57,288 bases of DNA from Chloroflexota bacterium (GCA_012841405.1 DUUT01000074.1:1-57288); one strand, 5' to 3'; shown: positions 1 to 8,884, numbered from the stretch's first letter. The notes: generated by a model from the letters alone, not told the origin. Translations and numbers: made by a program.

Positions 1-8
1 CCATGCCC

Positions 9-674
9 CTACGCGATGCGACGCAGCGACCAGCGGATGGCGTTGCGCAGCATGGTCTGGAACATGGGGTGGCGGATCGCCTCGAGGGTGTGGCCGTGGG
101 GCAGATAGACGACCCGCCCCTTGCCGTGCGTGTGCGCCCACCCCGATACGGATTGGCGTCCGTCCGGGCCGCGGCTGACGAGCAACGGCGTCACCCGATC
201 ATAATCCCAGTGGAGCCAGTGCTGCTCGTCCTCGATCTCGTAATCCTCCACGCCGGCTGTCACCGGATGCGTGGTGTTGACGACCTCGACGGAGAAGCGC
301 CGGAGCGGCGGGTGTCCGATGTAGTAGCCCCCCAGAGTGCGCCGATAGGCGCCCTGCCATGGGTAGCCCCAGCCGGCGTTGTGGAGCGCGAGGAAGGCGC
401 CACCACCCGTCACGAACCGCTCGATGGCTTCCTCCTGCTCGGGTCGCATCCACGCGACGCTGGGCGCGTCCTCGCCGTCGGCGCACTCGATGCCATCGCG
501 TAGGATGACGAGCATGACGGCATCGGCGAGGGTGTCGGCGCCCAGTGTGGCATAGTCGGTCGTGCAGTGCAGCTCCAAGCCCTCCCCGAGGATGGCCGAA
601 CCAACGCCCTCAAAGGCGTACTCGGGGTTGTGATAGTAATCTCCAGCGAGCAGAATGGCCCGTGGTGGTGGCAT
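9..674 (-). CDS. ThuA-like domain protein (trehalose-utilisation family)
   Basis: This is a 221-residue protein of the ThuA-like, glutamine-amidotransferase-like fold. The family is linked to sugar catabolism, but its reaction is mostly unproven. Visible family features are the N-terminal AILLAGDYYHNPEY strand, the FLALHNAGWGYPW turn where ThuA proteins have a conserved His, the GGYYIGHPP segment and the late KGRVVYLPHGH strand. The ATG at 674 is chosen because a GGAGGAGG ribosome site precedes it; the 22 residues upstream in the same frame look non-coding. It is the last gene of the minus-strand carbohydrate operon that starts with the binding protein at 8637. It is probably cytoplasmic, as no signal peptide is seen. 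A second ThuA-like gene lies at 42419-43051. The family call is good; the substrate is unknown. Confidence 0.85.
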   Translation of the reverse strand: MPPPRAILLAGDYYHNPEYAFEGVGSAILGEGLELHCTTDYATLGADTLADAVMLVILRDGIECADGEDAPSVAWMRPEQEEAIERFVTGGGAFLALHNAGWGYPWQGAYRRTLGGYYIGHPPLRRFSVEVVNTTHPVTAGVEDYEIEDEQHWLHWDYDRVTPLLVSRGPDGRQSVSGWAHTHGKGRVVYLPHGHTLEAIRHPMFQTMLRNAIRWSLRRIA

Positions 675-810
675 GGTGCCCTCCTCCGATAGATGATGCC
701 CCGCGCTACGTACTGAGGCGGCGGCTAGTGTCCCGAGCACCCCGGCGGGGTGAAGCCCCCGCCGGGAAGCGCTTGCGTGGATTCCGCGCCGTGAGGTGCC
801 GGAGATGGCG

Positions 811-2103
811 TTAGGCTCCCAGCTGGAAGCGCTTGCCCTTCAGGCCGGCGCGGCCGGCAAACTGGGCGCGTGGGCCCAACTCGGCCTCGATCTCGAGGAA
901 GCGGTTGCCCGAGGGGCCGGTGGCGGAGCCACGGATGGTGCCGCACATGAGGCCCACGGCATAGTCGGCGATGTCCACGCCCTCGCCGCGGCTCGAGCAG
1001 GGCATGACGCCATAGCCGTGGCGGTAGGCGAGCCGCACCATCTCCAAGGCCTCGCTGATCGTCCCGATCTGGTTCACCTTGAGGAGGACGGTGTTGGCGG
1101 CGCCCACCGCCACCCCCTCCGCTACCCGAGCAGGGTTGGTGGTAAAGAGGTCGTCGCCGACGATCTGGATGTCGAGCTCGCGCGTCAGGATGGCGTGCCC
1201 CTCATAGTCCACCTCGTCCAGCGGGTCCTCGAGGATGACAAAGGGATAGTTGGCCACCATGTCGCAGTACCAGGCGATGAGGTCGTCCCGGGTCTTGGGC
1301 TCGGCGTTGAACAGCCCGAGGAAGCGATCGGAGTCGCGGTCATAGTAGGTGCCGGCCGCCACATCCACCTGCAGCCCGATGCGCCCCTCGTAGCCCATGC
1401 GCACGATGGTCTCTGCCTGCAGATCCCACAGCTCACGATCATCCTTGACGTACCCGGCGGGAATCCACGGCGAGGCGTCGCCGCGCTGGGGGATGCCGAG
1501 CTTGGTCTTGAGCACATCCTGGAACTCGGTAGCGATATCCCAGCCGGCGTAGGACGCCTCCGAAAAGGTGTCGAACCCGTAGCAGAGGAACTCGTGACTG
1601 GGCTTGCCACCTGAGCGCTGGCCTCCGCCGTAGCGATCGCTACCGGCAAAGGCGCCCACGGCAGCTGCGGGCAGTACACAGGCGTTCGCGCCGCCGATGT
1701 GCTGGTAGAGCGGGATGCCAAGGCTCGCCGCACCCGCCTTGAGGGCCGCCGCAGAGACGGCCGCCGTTGCGTTGCCGCCCAGGCGCTCCTTGGCGCCCGG
1801 CCCGCCGATGTTCAGCAGGCAGTGATCGACGTCGAGCTGACGGTGCGCCTCGACGCCCACCAGGGCCGGGGCGATCACCGTGTTCACATTGTCCACGGCG
1901 CGCTGCACACCCTTGCCACGCCACTTGACGCCGCCATCGTAGGCAAAGGCGACCTCGTGCTGGCCGACCGAGACTCCCGCCGTGCAGATGGCGACGCCGA
2001 TGCCGCCATTCGCCGTACGCACGGTAGCCTCAATGCCGGGGCGACCGCGCCCCGTGTAGACCTGACGGGCTCTGACTGAGACGATGGCATGAGGTGCTGA
2101 CAT
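811..2103 (-). CDS. Enolase-fold protein with altered active site (enolase paralogue)
   Basis: This 430-residue protein is collinear with enolase (phosphopyruvate hydratase). The metal-binding strands are intact: LQVDVAAGTYY, ILEDPLDEVDYEG and IVGDDLFTTN. The lysine strand VLLKVNQIGTISEAL, matching catalytic Lys345 of yeast enolase, is also intact. Other positions differ from true enolases. The DEGGF loop carrying the second catalytic Glu reads DASPW, the SHRSGE phosphate loop reads CSSRGEG, and the GQIKTG lysine is Arg (GTIRGS). I therefore infer a different acid substrate rather than glycolytic enolase. The ATG at 2103 follows an AAGGA ribosome site. It sits between the sulfatase and the ThuA gene of the minus-strand sugar operon, which supports a sugar-acid dehydratase role. 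Confidence 0.8.
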   Translation of the reverse strand: MSAPHAIVSVRARQVYTGRGRPGIEATVRTANGGIGVAICTAGVSVGQHEVAFAYDGGVKWRGKGVQRAVDNVNTVIAPALVGVEAHRQLDVDHCLLNIGGPGAKERLGGNATAAVSAAALKAGAASLGIPLYQHIGGANACVLPAAAVGAFAGSDRYGGGQRSGGKPSHEFLCYGFDTFSEASYAGWDIATEFQDVLKTKLGIPQRGDASPWIPAGYVKDDRELWDLQAETIVRMGYEGRIGLQVDVAAGTYYDRDSDRFLGLFNAEPKTRDDLIAWYCDMVANYPFVILEDPLDEVDYEGHAILTRELDIQIVGDDLFTTNPARVAEGVAVGAANTVLLKVNQIGTISEALEMVRLAYRHGYGVMPCSSRGEGVDIADYAVGLMCGTIRGSATGPSGNRFLEIEAELGPRAQFAGRAGLKGKRFQLGA

Positions 2104-2216
2104 ATGGTTATCCTTTCCATGGGCCTCACCGTCGTGCCGGGGAACTGTACCCGCGTTGGGGCCGAACTGCAAGGGCGCGAGCGTGGGGGCGCGTCCGACT
2201 CGTGCTTCCGTGCACT

Positions 2217-2276
2217 AAACGAATGAATTCGTCACGATATAGCTTGAACGCTATGGAGTGACGAATTCATTCGTTT
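2217..2276. repeat. REP-like palindrome, copy 1
   Basis: Perfect 19-bp inverted repeat: AAACGAATGAATTCGTCAC at 2217-2235 and its complement at 2258-2276. A smaller ATAGC/GCTAT stem nests in the 22-nt loop. It lies between the sulfatase stop and the enolase-like start. The same arm recurs with two changes at 20146-20167 and 47074-47095. Confidence 0.85.
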
Positions 2277-2333
2277 CTTTACGGTATAGAGGGCTCGTCG
2301 CGAGGGGGCGCCCTGGCGCCCCCTCACGGTGCA

Positions 2334-3812
2334 TCAGTACACGTGGCGGATGCGGTCAAACGATGGCAGGATGGGGTCCTCGAGGGTTTCCATGTGCTCG
2401 CGCAGACGTTCCATGAGCTGGGCCTTGACCTCGGCCATGGCGGGGTCATTGAACCGGTTGTGCAGCTCCCACGGGTCGTCCACCACGTCGTACAGCTCGC
2501 CCATATCCACCTGGTTGAACACCAGCTTGTGGCGCTTGGTGCGCACAAAGCGCAGCGGCGCGGGGAACAGGTGGGCGTAGAACGCGCCGTAGACGCTGTC
2601 GCGCCCGGTGGGCTCGTCGCGGCCGAGCACCTGGGGGAGGATGCTGCGGTTGTCGGGCACCTCTGGCGGTGTGACACCGGCCGCCTCGAGGAAGGTGGGG
2701 AAGAGGTCGTTGAGCAGCACGAACTCGTCACAGGAGCTGCCGGGGCGCTCGCACGCGGGGTGGGCGGCGATGAGCGGCAGACGCCAGCTCTCCTCATAGG
2801 CAAAGGGGCCCTTCTCAATCATGCGATGGGCGCCCATCTGGTCGCCATGGTCCGTGCTGAACACCACGAGGGTGTTCTCCTCCATCCCGAGGGCGCGCAG
2901 CTCGGCCAGGATGCGGCCCACGAGGTCGTCCAGCATGGTGATGTAGCCCCAGTACCTCGCCACGAGCTCGCGCCAGCCTGCCCAGCCGTTGCCCGACAGG
3001 CTCCAGAAGCGCTCGTAGAGGGCGTGGACGCGGGGCTTGTCGGCCCAGGTCTCGGCGTAGCTGGGCTCCGGTGGGATATCCGCCGGGTTGTACATGGAGT
3101 AGTAAGGTTCGGGAACGAGGCACGGCGTGTGCGGCCCCCAAAAGTTCGCCCACACGAAGAATGGCTTGCCGCTTTCGCGGCGTTCGGCGGCAAAGCACCG
3201 CAGGTGGTCGATGGTCTCTGCCGCGACCATGGCCTCAAAGGTCTGGTCGATGGTGCCGGACTGCAGGGCGTACATCTCCTGGTCCTGCTTGCCGGGGTTA
3301 TCGCCATAGTGAGCCTCGAGCACCCGCGGGTGCTCGTAGCCGTGCTCGCGCAAATAGTCGCCATAGTGCGGCGTGGGGCGGTTGGTGCGACGACCGTAGC
3401 GCAGCCCTTCGGGGATGCCGGCGACGGTGGGTTGGCCATAGCCGGGGAAATCCTTGCCCGCAAAGCCGTACTCGCTGGGCACGCGGGCGTCATCCACATG
3501 CCACTTGCCGGCATAGCCCAGGTTATAGCCGGCGCCCGCTAGGCTCTCGGCGAGGTTGGGGGTGCCGGGGGGGACGATGCCGCCGTTCGTGGGCACGCCG
3601 TTCTTGTGGGGATAGAGCCCGGTAAAGAGGGCGGCCCGCGACGGCGAGCAGGGACTGGTGGGGCAGTAGGCGGCGTCAAAGCGCACCCCACGGCTCGCCA
3701 AGGTATCGAGGTTTGGCGTGCGGCAGGTGGGAGCGCCGTAGCAGCCCAGCGTGTCCCAGCGATGCTGGTCGGTGAGTATCAGCAGGATATTGGGCCGGTC
3801 GGTGGAGGGCAT
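2334..3812 (-). CDS. Type I (formylglycine) sulfatase, cytoplasmic
   Basis: This 492-residue arylsulfatase-family hydrolase cleaves sulfate esters. The alkaline-phosphatase-fold N-terminus RPNILLILTDQHRWDTLGC carries the metal Asp residues. Cys55 lies in CSPSRAALFTG, the C-x-P-S-R motif that is oxidised to formylglycine; GLYPHKNG and the later STDHGDQMGAH metal site follow. The length is normal for the family. The ATG at 3812 has an AGGAG site 7 nt upstream; a second in-frame ATG at 3833 has a weaker site. There is no signal peptide, so desulfation would be intracellular, after import by the co-encoded transporter. A formylglycine-generating enzyme or anSME is needed and is not in this window. 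The substrate is unknown, and a phosphonate or phosphodiester hydrolase of the same fold is a lesser alternative. Confidence 0.9.
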   Translation of the reverse strand: MPSTDRPNILLILTDQHRWDTLGCYGAPTCRTPNLDTLASRGVRFDAAYCPTSPCSPSRAALFTGLYPHKNGVPTNGGIVPPGTPNLAESLAGAGYNLGYAGKWHVDDARVPSEYGFAGKDFPGYGQPTVAGIPEGLRYGRRTNRPTPHYGDYLREHGYEHPRVLEAHYGDNPGKQDQEMYALQSGTIDQTFEAMVAAETIDHLRCFAAERRESGKPFFVWANFWGPHTPCLVPEPYYSMYNPADIPPEPSYAETWADKPRVHALYERFWSLSGNGWAGWRELVARYWGYITMLDDLVGRILAELRALGMEENTLVVFSTDHGDQMGAHRMIEKGPFAYEESWRLPLIAAHPACERPGSSCDEFVLLNDLFPTFLEAAGVTPPEVPDNRSILPQVLGRDEPTGRDSVYGAFYAHLFPAPLRFVRTKRHKLVFNQVDMGELYDVVDDPWELHNRFNDPAMAEVKAQLMERLREHMETLEDPILPSFDRIRHVY

Positions 3813-4016
3813 AGGAGTCTCCTGGATATCCATGGTAGGCCATCGCCAGTGCAGCGAGGGTGGCACGCCGACGACGCGGGCCGGCGGCGGATCGCGGGCT
3901 GCAGAGGCGCGCGCCCGATGCGGCCAGCCGCGGCACACCCCACGCGGCAGGGGAGCGTGTGCTCCCCGAACCGCGTGCAGCAGATCGTTTCAGCAGGGTC
4001 AGTCATCGGCGCTGCC

Positions 4017-5123
4017 TTAGCGGCGGTGTGCGGCTAGCACGTCCTGGTTGAGGCGATGCCCCAGGCCGGGGCCCTCGGGCAGGATCAAGTAACCGTCCTC
4101 GATGCGCTCGGCAGGCTCGAGCAGGCTGGCGCGCCAGTCCACCTCGCCCCAGGCGTACTCGAGGATCAAAAAGTTCGTCAGCGTGCTCACCACCTGTGCG
4201 GTGGCGGCCGTCGAGACGGGCCCGGCGGGATTGTGGGGCGCCACGAGAACGCCACCGATGCGGGCGGCGCCGGCGATGCGCTTGGTCTCGAGCAGCCCCC
4301 CGTCATGCTTGACGTCAGGCATGATGACGTCTACCACGCGCCGCGTAAGGAAAGGCGCAAACCCCTCGACGGCATAGACACTCTCGGCCGACGCCGTGGC
4401 CATGGGAACGAGGGACGTGATGCGCGCCAGATCGTCGGTGCGCGTGTGGGGCAGCGGCTCCTCGAACCAGAACAGGTTGCAGTCCTCGAGGGCGCGGGCC
4501 ACGGCGAGGGCCTCGGGGACGTCAAAGCGTCCGTGGCAGTCCACGGCGAGCTCGACCGCGTCGCCGATGGCCTCGCGCACGGCGCGCACGCGCTCGACGC
4601 CCGGCAGCCATGCGGCGCGTGGCCCCGTGCGGACATGCGCCGGACCGCGCACCTCGTCGAACGGGGCCAGCTTGACGGCGGTGAACCCCTCTGCCACGGC
4701 CTGGCGGGCGGCGGCGGCAAACCCTGCCGGCGAACGATCCTCTACGTGGCGGTTGATGTTGGCATAGAGGCGCACCCGATCGTGCACCGCACCGCCGAGG
4801 AGCGTCCGCAGGGGCACGCCGAGGCGCTGGCCCATGATATCCCACAGCGCCTGCTCGATGGCGCTCAGGGCCGTGTGCTCGACGCGCCCCCCGTTGCGGT
4901 TGCTGAGGGAGGCCCAGATCGCCTCGATGCGCAGGGGATCCTTGCCCACGAGGCGTTGGCCGTACTGCTCCAACGCGGCGACAACGAGAGGGTCGTTGAG
5001 GCTGTGGCTCGCCTCACCGAGCCCCGTGATGCCTTCATTCGTGTGGATGAGGCAAAAGACCCAGTCGCCCCGTCGGTTGACGCGGACGACGTGCGTCTCC
5101 AGCCTTTCGATCGTCAATGCCAT
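4017..5123 (-). CDS. Mandelate racemase/muconate lactonizing family acid-sugar dehydratase
   Basis: This 368-residue member of the enolase superfamily probably dehydrates an aldonic or uronic acid to a 2-keto-3-deoxy acid. It has an N-terminal capping domain and a barrel with TAVKLAPFD (catalytic Lys strand), then metal ligands at VDCHGRFD, WFEEPLP and SAESVY, then the catalytic His in VAPHNPAGPVS. The last motif resembles galactonate- and mannonate-type dehydratases. It starts 12 bp after the stop of the permease at 5136 and is co-transcribed with it. The downstream sulfatase begins about 200 bp further on. No truncation is seen. The exact substrate cannot be read from the sequence. Confidence 0.88.
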   Translation of the reverse strand: MALTIERLETHVVRVNRRGDWVFCLIHTNEGITGLGEASHSLNDPLVVAALEQYGQRLVGKDPLRIEAIWASLSNRNGGRVEHTALSAIEQALWDIMGQRLGVPLRTLLGGAVHDRVRLYANINRHVEDRSPAGFAAAARQAVAEGFTAVKLAPFDEVRGPAHVRTGPRAAWLPGVERVRAVREAIGDAVELAVDCHGRFDVPEALAVARALEDCNLFWFEEPLPHTRTDDLARITSLVPMATASAESVYAVEGFAPFLTRRVVDVIMPDVKHDGGLLETKRIAGAARIGGVLVAPHNPAGPVSTAATAQVVSTLTNFLILEYAWGEVDWRASLLEPAERIEDGYLILPEGPGLGHRLNQDVLAAHRR

Positions 5124-5135
5124 GGTGGATAGCCC

Positions 5136-5996
5136 TCAGCCCTTGATGGCTCCGGCAACACCCTCGACAAAGAAGCGCTGCAGGAGCAAAAAGACGGTGA
5201 TGATCGGCGTCAGCGAGATGGTAGCCGCTGCCGCCATGCCCGTCCAGTCGGTGGTGTGATCGGTGACAAAGGCATACATCCCCACGCCCAGCGTGCGCAG
5301 CTGTGGCTTGGAGAGGGTGAACACGAGGGGCATAAAGAACGAGTTCCAGGTCCACATAAACTGCATGATCGTCGCGGTGGCCAAGATGGGCTTGGCCAGC
5401 GGCAGCATCACACTCCAGAAGGTGCGCACGAACCCGGCGCCGTCGATGCGTGCCGCGTCCTCGAGGTCGTTGGGCAGCGCCTGGAAGAAGCCACTGAACA
5501 GCAGGATAAAGAGCACGTGGCCGCCGCCGGCCTCTCCGAGGATCACGGCCCAGAGGGTATCGAGCAGCTTGAGCCGCTTCATCATCTCGAACACGGGGAT
5601 GATGGTATAGCCGGTGGGCAGGAACAGCGTGGCGACGATGGCGCCCATAAAGAACTTGCGCCCCGGAAAGTCGTAGCGCCCACAGGCATAGCCCGTCATT
5701 GAGGTCCACGCGAGGACCATCGCCACCACCGAGACGGTGACGGTAACGGTGTTGAAAAAGTAGACGCGGAACTTGGCGACTTCCCATGCACGGACAAAGT
5801 TGTCAAAGATGATCTCTTTGGGGATGAGGTTCAGGCCACCGCTGAACATCTCGGCCGTCGTCTTGAAGGCGGCGGACACCATCCACAGGAAGGGATACAT
5901 CCAGATAAAGCCCAACGTGATCAAAACGATGTGCGTCAGAGGCATGTGCAGGCGCCGCACCAACGCCGTAGCGAACGATTCTTTTCTAGCGATCAC
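5136..5996 (-). CDS. ABC sugar transporter permease, MalG/CUT1 type
   Basis: This 286-residue inner-membrane permease has six predicted hydrophobic segments, starting at HIVLITLGFIWMYPFLWMV. The cytoplasmic EAA loop EDAARIDGAGFVRTFW contacts the ATPase. A Gly-rich C-terminus (EGVAGAIKG) is typical of MalG-like subunits. Its start overlaps the upstream permease stop by 4 bp (5993-5996), so translation is coupled. No ATP-binding subunit lies in this operon, as is common for CUT1 systems that share one MsmK-like ATPase encoded elsewhere. Confidence 0.92.
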   Translation of the reverse strand: MIARKESFATALVRRLHMPLTHIVLITLGFIWMYPFLWMVSAAFKTTAEMFSGGLNLIPKEIIFDNFVRAWEVAKFRVYFFNTVTVTVSVVAMVLAWTSMTGYACGRYDFPGRKFFMGAIVATLFLPTGYTIIPVFEMMKRLKLLDTLWAVILGEAGGGHVLFILLFSGFFQALPNDLEDAARIDGAGFVRTFWSVMLPLAKPILATATIMQFMWTWNSFFMPLVFTLSKPQLRTLGVGMYAFVTDHTTDWTGMAAAATISLTPIITVFLLLQRFFVEGVAGAIKG

Positions 5997-6979
5997 TGCA
6001 TGCCCCCTCGTGCACCGATGGTACCGGCCCTGCGAATGGCGAGGCCTTGGATCAGGGAGAGGATCATGGCTGCGAGGCCGAAAAAGATGCCCGCGGCCGA
6101 GGCGAACCCGATGCGCGGCATGCCGGTGCTGCCAAAGGCGTAGCGATAGATAAAGACCGAGATCGTTTCGGTGAGAAAGAACGGCCCACCGTCAGTCATC
6201 ACCTTGACGAGGTCGAACACGCGCAGCGCGCCCACCACGGTGAACAGGGTGATGACGAGCCCCACCGGACGGATGAGCGGCAGGGTGATGCGGAAGAACG
6301 TCTGCACGGTGCTCGCGCCGTCTACCTTGGCGGCCTCGTACACTTCGCTGGGGATGGACTGGAGCCCTGCGAGCCAGTACATCATGTTGGTGCCAAAGCC
6401 CTTCCATGCCGACACGACGACGATGGTGAGCAGCGCGGTACTCGCCTGCCCGAGGAAGTGGATCGGCTTGGAGATGAGGCCGAGGCGCACCAGCACGGTG
6501 TTGACCACGCCATTGAACGGCGAAAAGATGTACGTCATCACGATGCCGACGATGGCGGTGGTGGTCACCACCGGCAAGAAAAAGATGACACGGTAGACGC
6601 TGGCCGCCTTGAGGCGGCGGTTGTTCAGGATGATGGCCATGATCAGTGTGGTCGGCAGCTGAATGACCACCATGCCGGCCATGAACTGAAAGCTGTGCTT
6701 GAAGGCATTCCAAAAGTACGGGTTGGCGACGACCTCTTCAAAGTTGGCCAGACCGACGAACCGCGTCGGTACGCCGAGGCCGGACCAATCAAAGAAGGCA
6801 AAGTACCAGCTCGCCAAGACGGGCCATACGGTGAACATCAGGTAGAGGATGACCGCCGGCGCGATAAAGATATAGCACCAGACGTGCTCGCGCATGCGCC
6901 GGCCGAGGCTTTTCCTACGCCCTTCCTGATGTGCTATCGCGCGGGCAGGTCCTGGTGTGCTCAGGGCCCTGTGGGACAT
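5993..6979 (-). CDS. ABC sugar transporter permease, MalF/UgpA type
   Basis: This 328-residue inner-membrane permease has a basic N-terminal tail and then a first membrane segment at YIFIAPAVILYLMFTVWPV, characteristic of UgpA/LacF-like CUT1 subunits. Five further segments and an EAA loop (EVYEAAKVDGASTVQTFF) follow. It pairs with the MalG-type permease whose start it overlaps. It lies 74 bp after the binding-protein stop, and a strong hairpin sits in that gap. The start at 6979 is followed by an ordinary MalF-like N-terminus; no better start is visible. Confidence 0.92.
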   Translation of the reverse strand: MSHRALSTPGPARAIAHQEGRRKSLGRRMREHVWCYIFIAPAVILYLMFTVWPVLASWYFAFFDWSGLGVPTRFVGLANFEEVVANPYFWNAFKHSFQFMAGMVVIQLPTTLIMAIILNNRRLKAASVYRVIFFLPVVTTTAIVGIVMTYIFSPFNGVVNTVLVRLGLISKPIHFLGQASTALLTIVVVSAWKGFGTNMMYWLAGLQSIPSEVYEAAKVDGASTVQTFFRITLPLIRPVGLVITLFTVVGALRVFDLVKVMTDGGPFFLTETISVFIYRYAFGSTGMPRIGFASAAGIFFGLAAMILSLIQGLAIRRAGTIGARGGMQ

Positions 6980-7002
6980 CGTGGTCTCCTAGAATGAAAC
7001 TT

Positions 7003-7030
7003 GGTGCACCCCCATAATTGGGGGTGCACC
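7003..7030. promoter_or_regulatory. Intergenic hairpin between binding protein and permease genes
   Basis: Perfect 11-bp stem GGTGCACCCCC with a 6-nt AT loop, and no U-tract. In CUT1 operons such hairpins after the binding-protein gene stabilise its mRNA or partly terminate transcription, giving more binding protein than permease. That role is inferred here. Confidence 0.65.
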
Positions 7031-7053
7031 CTATCGTCAACCGAGGCAGTCGT

Positions 7054-8637
7054 TTAGTAGGTAACGGGCGGGAGCTCGGCGTACATCTCGTCCGTATAGT
7101 CCTTGCTGGGATCCCAGTTCGGGAAGATCCAGTCGTCGATGCTCACGGCGACGCCCTCATCCCGCAGGTAGTTGATCGCCCGCTCGAGCTCGGCGCGGTG
7201 GTCGGCGGTGTACTTTTGCGCTTGCTCCACATAGTCCGCCACGCTGAGCTGGCCGGAGAAGACGCCACCGAGCAGCTCACCCCAGTTGGGGTGTAGCTCC
7301 TTGCGCTCGACGCTCACCTTGGCCTGCTCCACGTTGCGGGCCACGGGGTTCGGCGAGGTGCGGATGTCCTCGGCGATCTTGAAGATCGTCTGGATGATGG
7401 GGTCCTTGATGTTGCTCTCGTCGTTCGCCTCGGGCAGCGTGGTGAACCAGCCGTTGCGCGCCCACCCCTTCTGGTACACTGGGCCGAACTTGAAGAGCAG
7501 GAACCGGTTGATGGCGTCGGTAACCTCGGAGCCCTTGGCGACGTAGACGCGCTCGATCTGGGAGGTACCCAGGTTGTAGCCCAAGCGGCCGCCGTCGAAC
7601 TCGGGCGGCGGGGCGACCGAGTACGAGAATTCGGGGAACTGGGTGTTGTAGGCGCCGGCGTCCCACCAGCCGCCCAGGAACATGCCAGCCCAGCCACTGG
7701 GCAACCCGGCGCGCGACTCGGTGTGGCTGATGGTGGAGTAGCCGGGGAACAGGCTCCCGTCCTCGGCGATGTCCATGCACAGCTGCAGGGCAGCCACCAT
7801 ATAGTCCGAAGCGATGGTCAACTCGCCCTTGGTCCAGTCAAAGTTCTCGGCCTCAGAGTTGCCGCTGGCCATCGGGCCGGCAGTGTAGGCCAGCGAGCCG
7901 ACGAGCCCGGTATAGTCCCAGGGAGAGGTGCCACCGAGGATGAGGCCGTACGACTGGCCGCCGCCTGCCTCGGTGAGCTGCTTGGCTACATTGCGGAAAT
8001 CGCTCCATGTCTTGGGGGCCTCGGTGATGCCGGCCTTGTCGAACAGCTCGTCGTTCATGTAGAGAACGCGCGTGGCCGACGTCTTGCCCACCGGGTAAAA
8101 GCCGTAGAGGTGACCGTCAATCATGTTGACGCCGTTCAGGAACATGTAATCCGGATAGGCGCTGGTCAGGTAGGTCTGCACCTCGTCCGGGTAGGGCATG
8201 ATGTATTCCTGTTCCAGCATCTGCTGGAGCGTCAGGTTGAACTTCCAGAACACGTCCGGGGGCGTGCCGCCGGCAAAGAGCAGCTGGGTGGCCTCGTTAT
8301 AGTTCGCCGGGTCCGTCCCGTCCATCTGGATCTCGATGTCCGGGTTCATTTGCATGAACTCGTTGATCATCTCTTCGCGGTACAGCTGCTCCGTCGTGGC
8401 CTGCAGCCAGTAGCGCAAGACCTGCTTTTGGGCGGGGGCGGGGGCGGCTGTAACGACCTTTTCGATGACCTGTGGCGTACCCTCGACGACCACTGTCTCT
8501 TTGACGATCTTTTCGACTTCCTTCTCGACGACGACCGTTTCCTTTACCACCTGCGGCGCACAGGCGGCCAGCACGGCGCCTGCCGTGCCCGTGAGGGCCC
8601 ACTTGAGCCAACGACGACGGGTGATTCTCTGCTCCAT
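7054..8637 (-). CDS. Extracellular solute-binding lipoprotein of a CUT1 sugar ABC transporter
   Basis: This 527-residue binding protein delivers a carbohydrate to the permeases encoded downstream. The signal peptide has a twin-arginine-like TRRRWLKWALTG and a lipobox VLAAC with the lipidated Cys at residue 26. A Val/Glu/Lys-rich linker (VVKETVVVEKEV and repeats) follows, then an Ala/Pro stretch and the type-1 extracellular binding domain (VLRYWLQATTEQLY onward, with FAGGTPPDVFW). The ATG at 8637 has an AAGGAG site 7 nt upstream; the in-frame sequence before it is not signal-like. It is the first gene of the minus-strand operon. The linker style is typical of Chloroflexota. The ligand is unknown; a sulfated or acidic sugar is suggested by the neighbours. 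Confidence 0.93.
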   Translation of the reverse strand: MEQRITRRRWLKWALTGTAGAVLAACAPQVVKETVVVEKEVEKIVKETVVVEGTPQVIEKVVTAAPAPAQKQVLRYWLQATTEQLYREEMINEFMQMNPDIEIQMDGTDPANYNEATQLLFAGGTPPDVFWKFNLTLQQMLEQEYIMPYPDEVQTYLTSAYPDYMFLNGVNMIDGHLYGFYPVGKTSATRVLYMNDELFDKAGITEAPKTWSDFRNVAKQLTEAGGGQSYGLILGGTSPWDYTGLVGSLAYTAGPMASGNSEAENFDWTKGELTIASDYMVAALQLCMDIAEDGSLFPGYSTISHTESRAGLPSGWAGMFLGGWWDAGAYNTQFPEFSYSVAPPPEFDGGRLGYNLGTSQIERVYVAKGSEVTDAINRFLLFKFGPVYQKGWARNGWFTTLPEANDESNIKDPIIQTIFKIAEDIRTSPNPVARNVEQAKVSVERKELHPNWGELLGGVFSGQLSVADYVEQAQKYTADHRAELERAINYLRDEGVAVSIDDWIFPNWDPSKDYTDEMYAELPPVTY

Positions 8638-8884
8638 CCTCTTCTCCTTCGACGATGACACTACCCGCTCGACGATGCAACAGCCTTCCGAACCCATGGG
8701 AGTAGGCGTGCGCGCTACCCCCGCCGCACCGGCCCACTACCCGCTGCATAGCGCCTGCTCGATCCACCGGTAGGCTGCCGTGCGGGGCTACAGCATACAT
8801 AACGATGGCCGATTCGCCAAACGGCGGTCCCAACGACTCCCAGGGCGGGCCCGTGGACACAACAAACGCCCCGCCCGGGCGATC

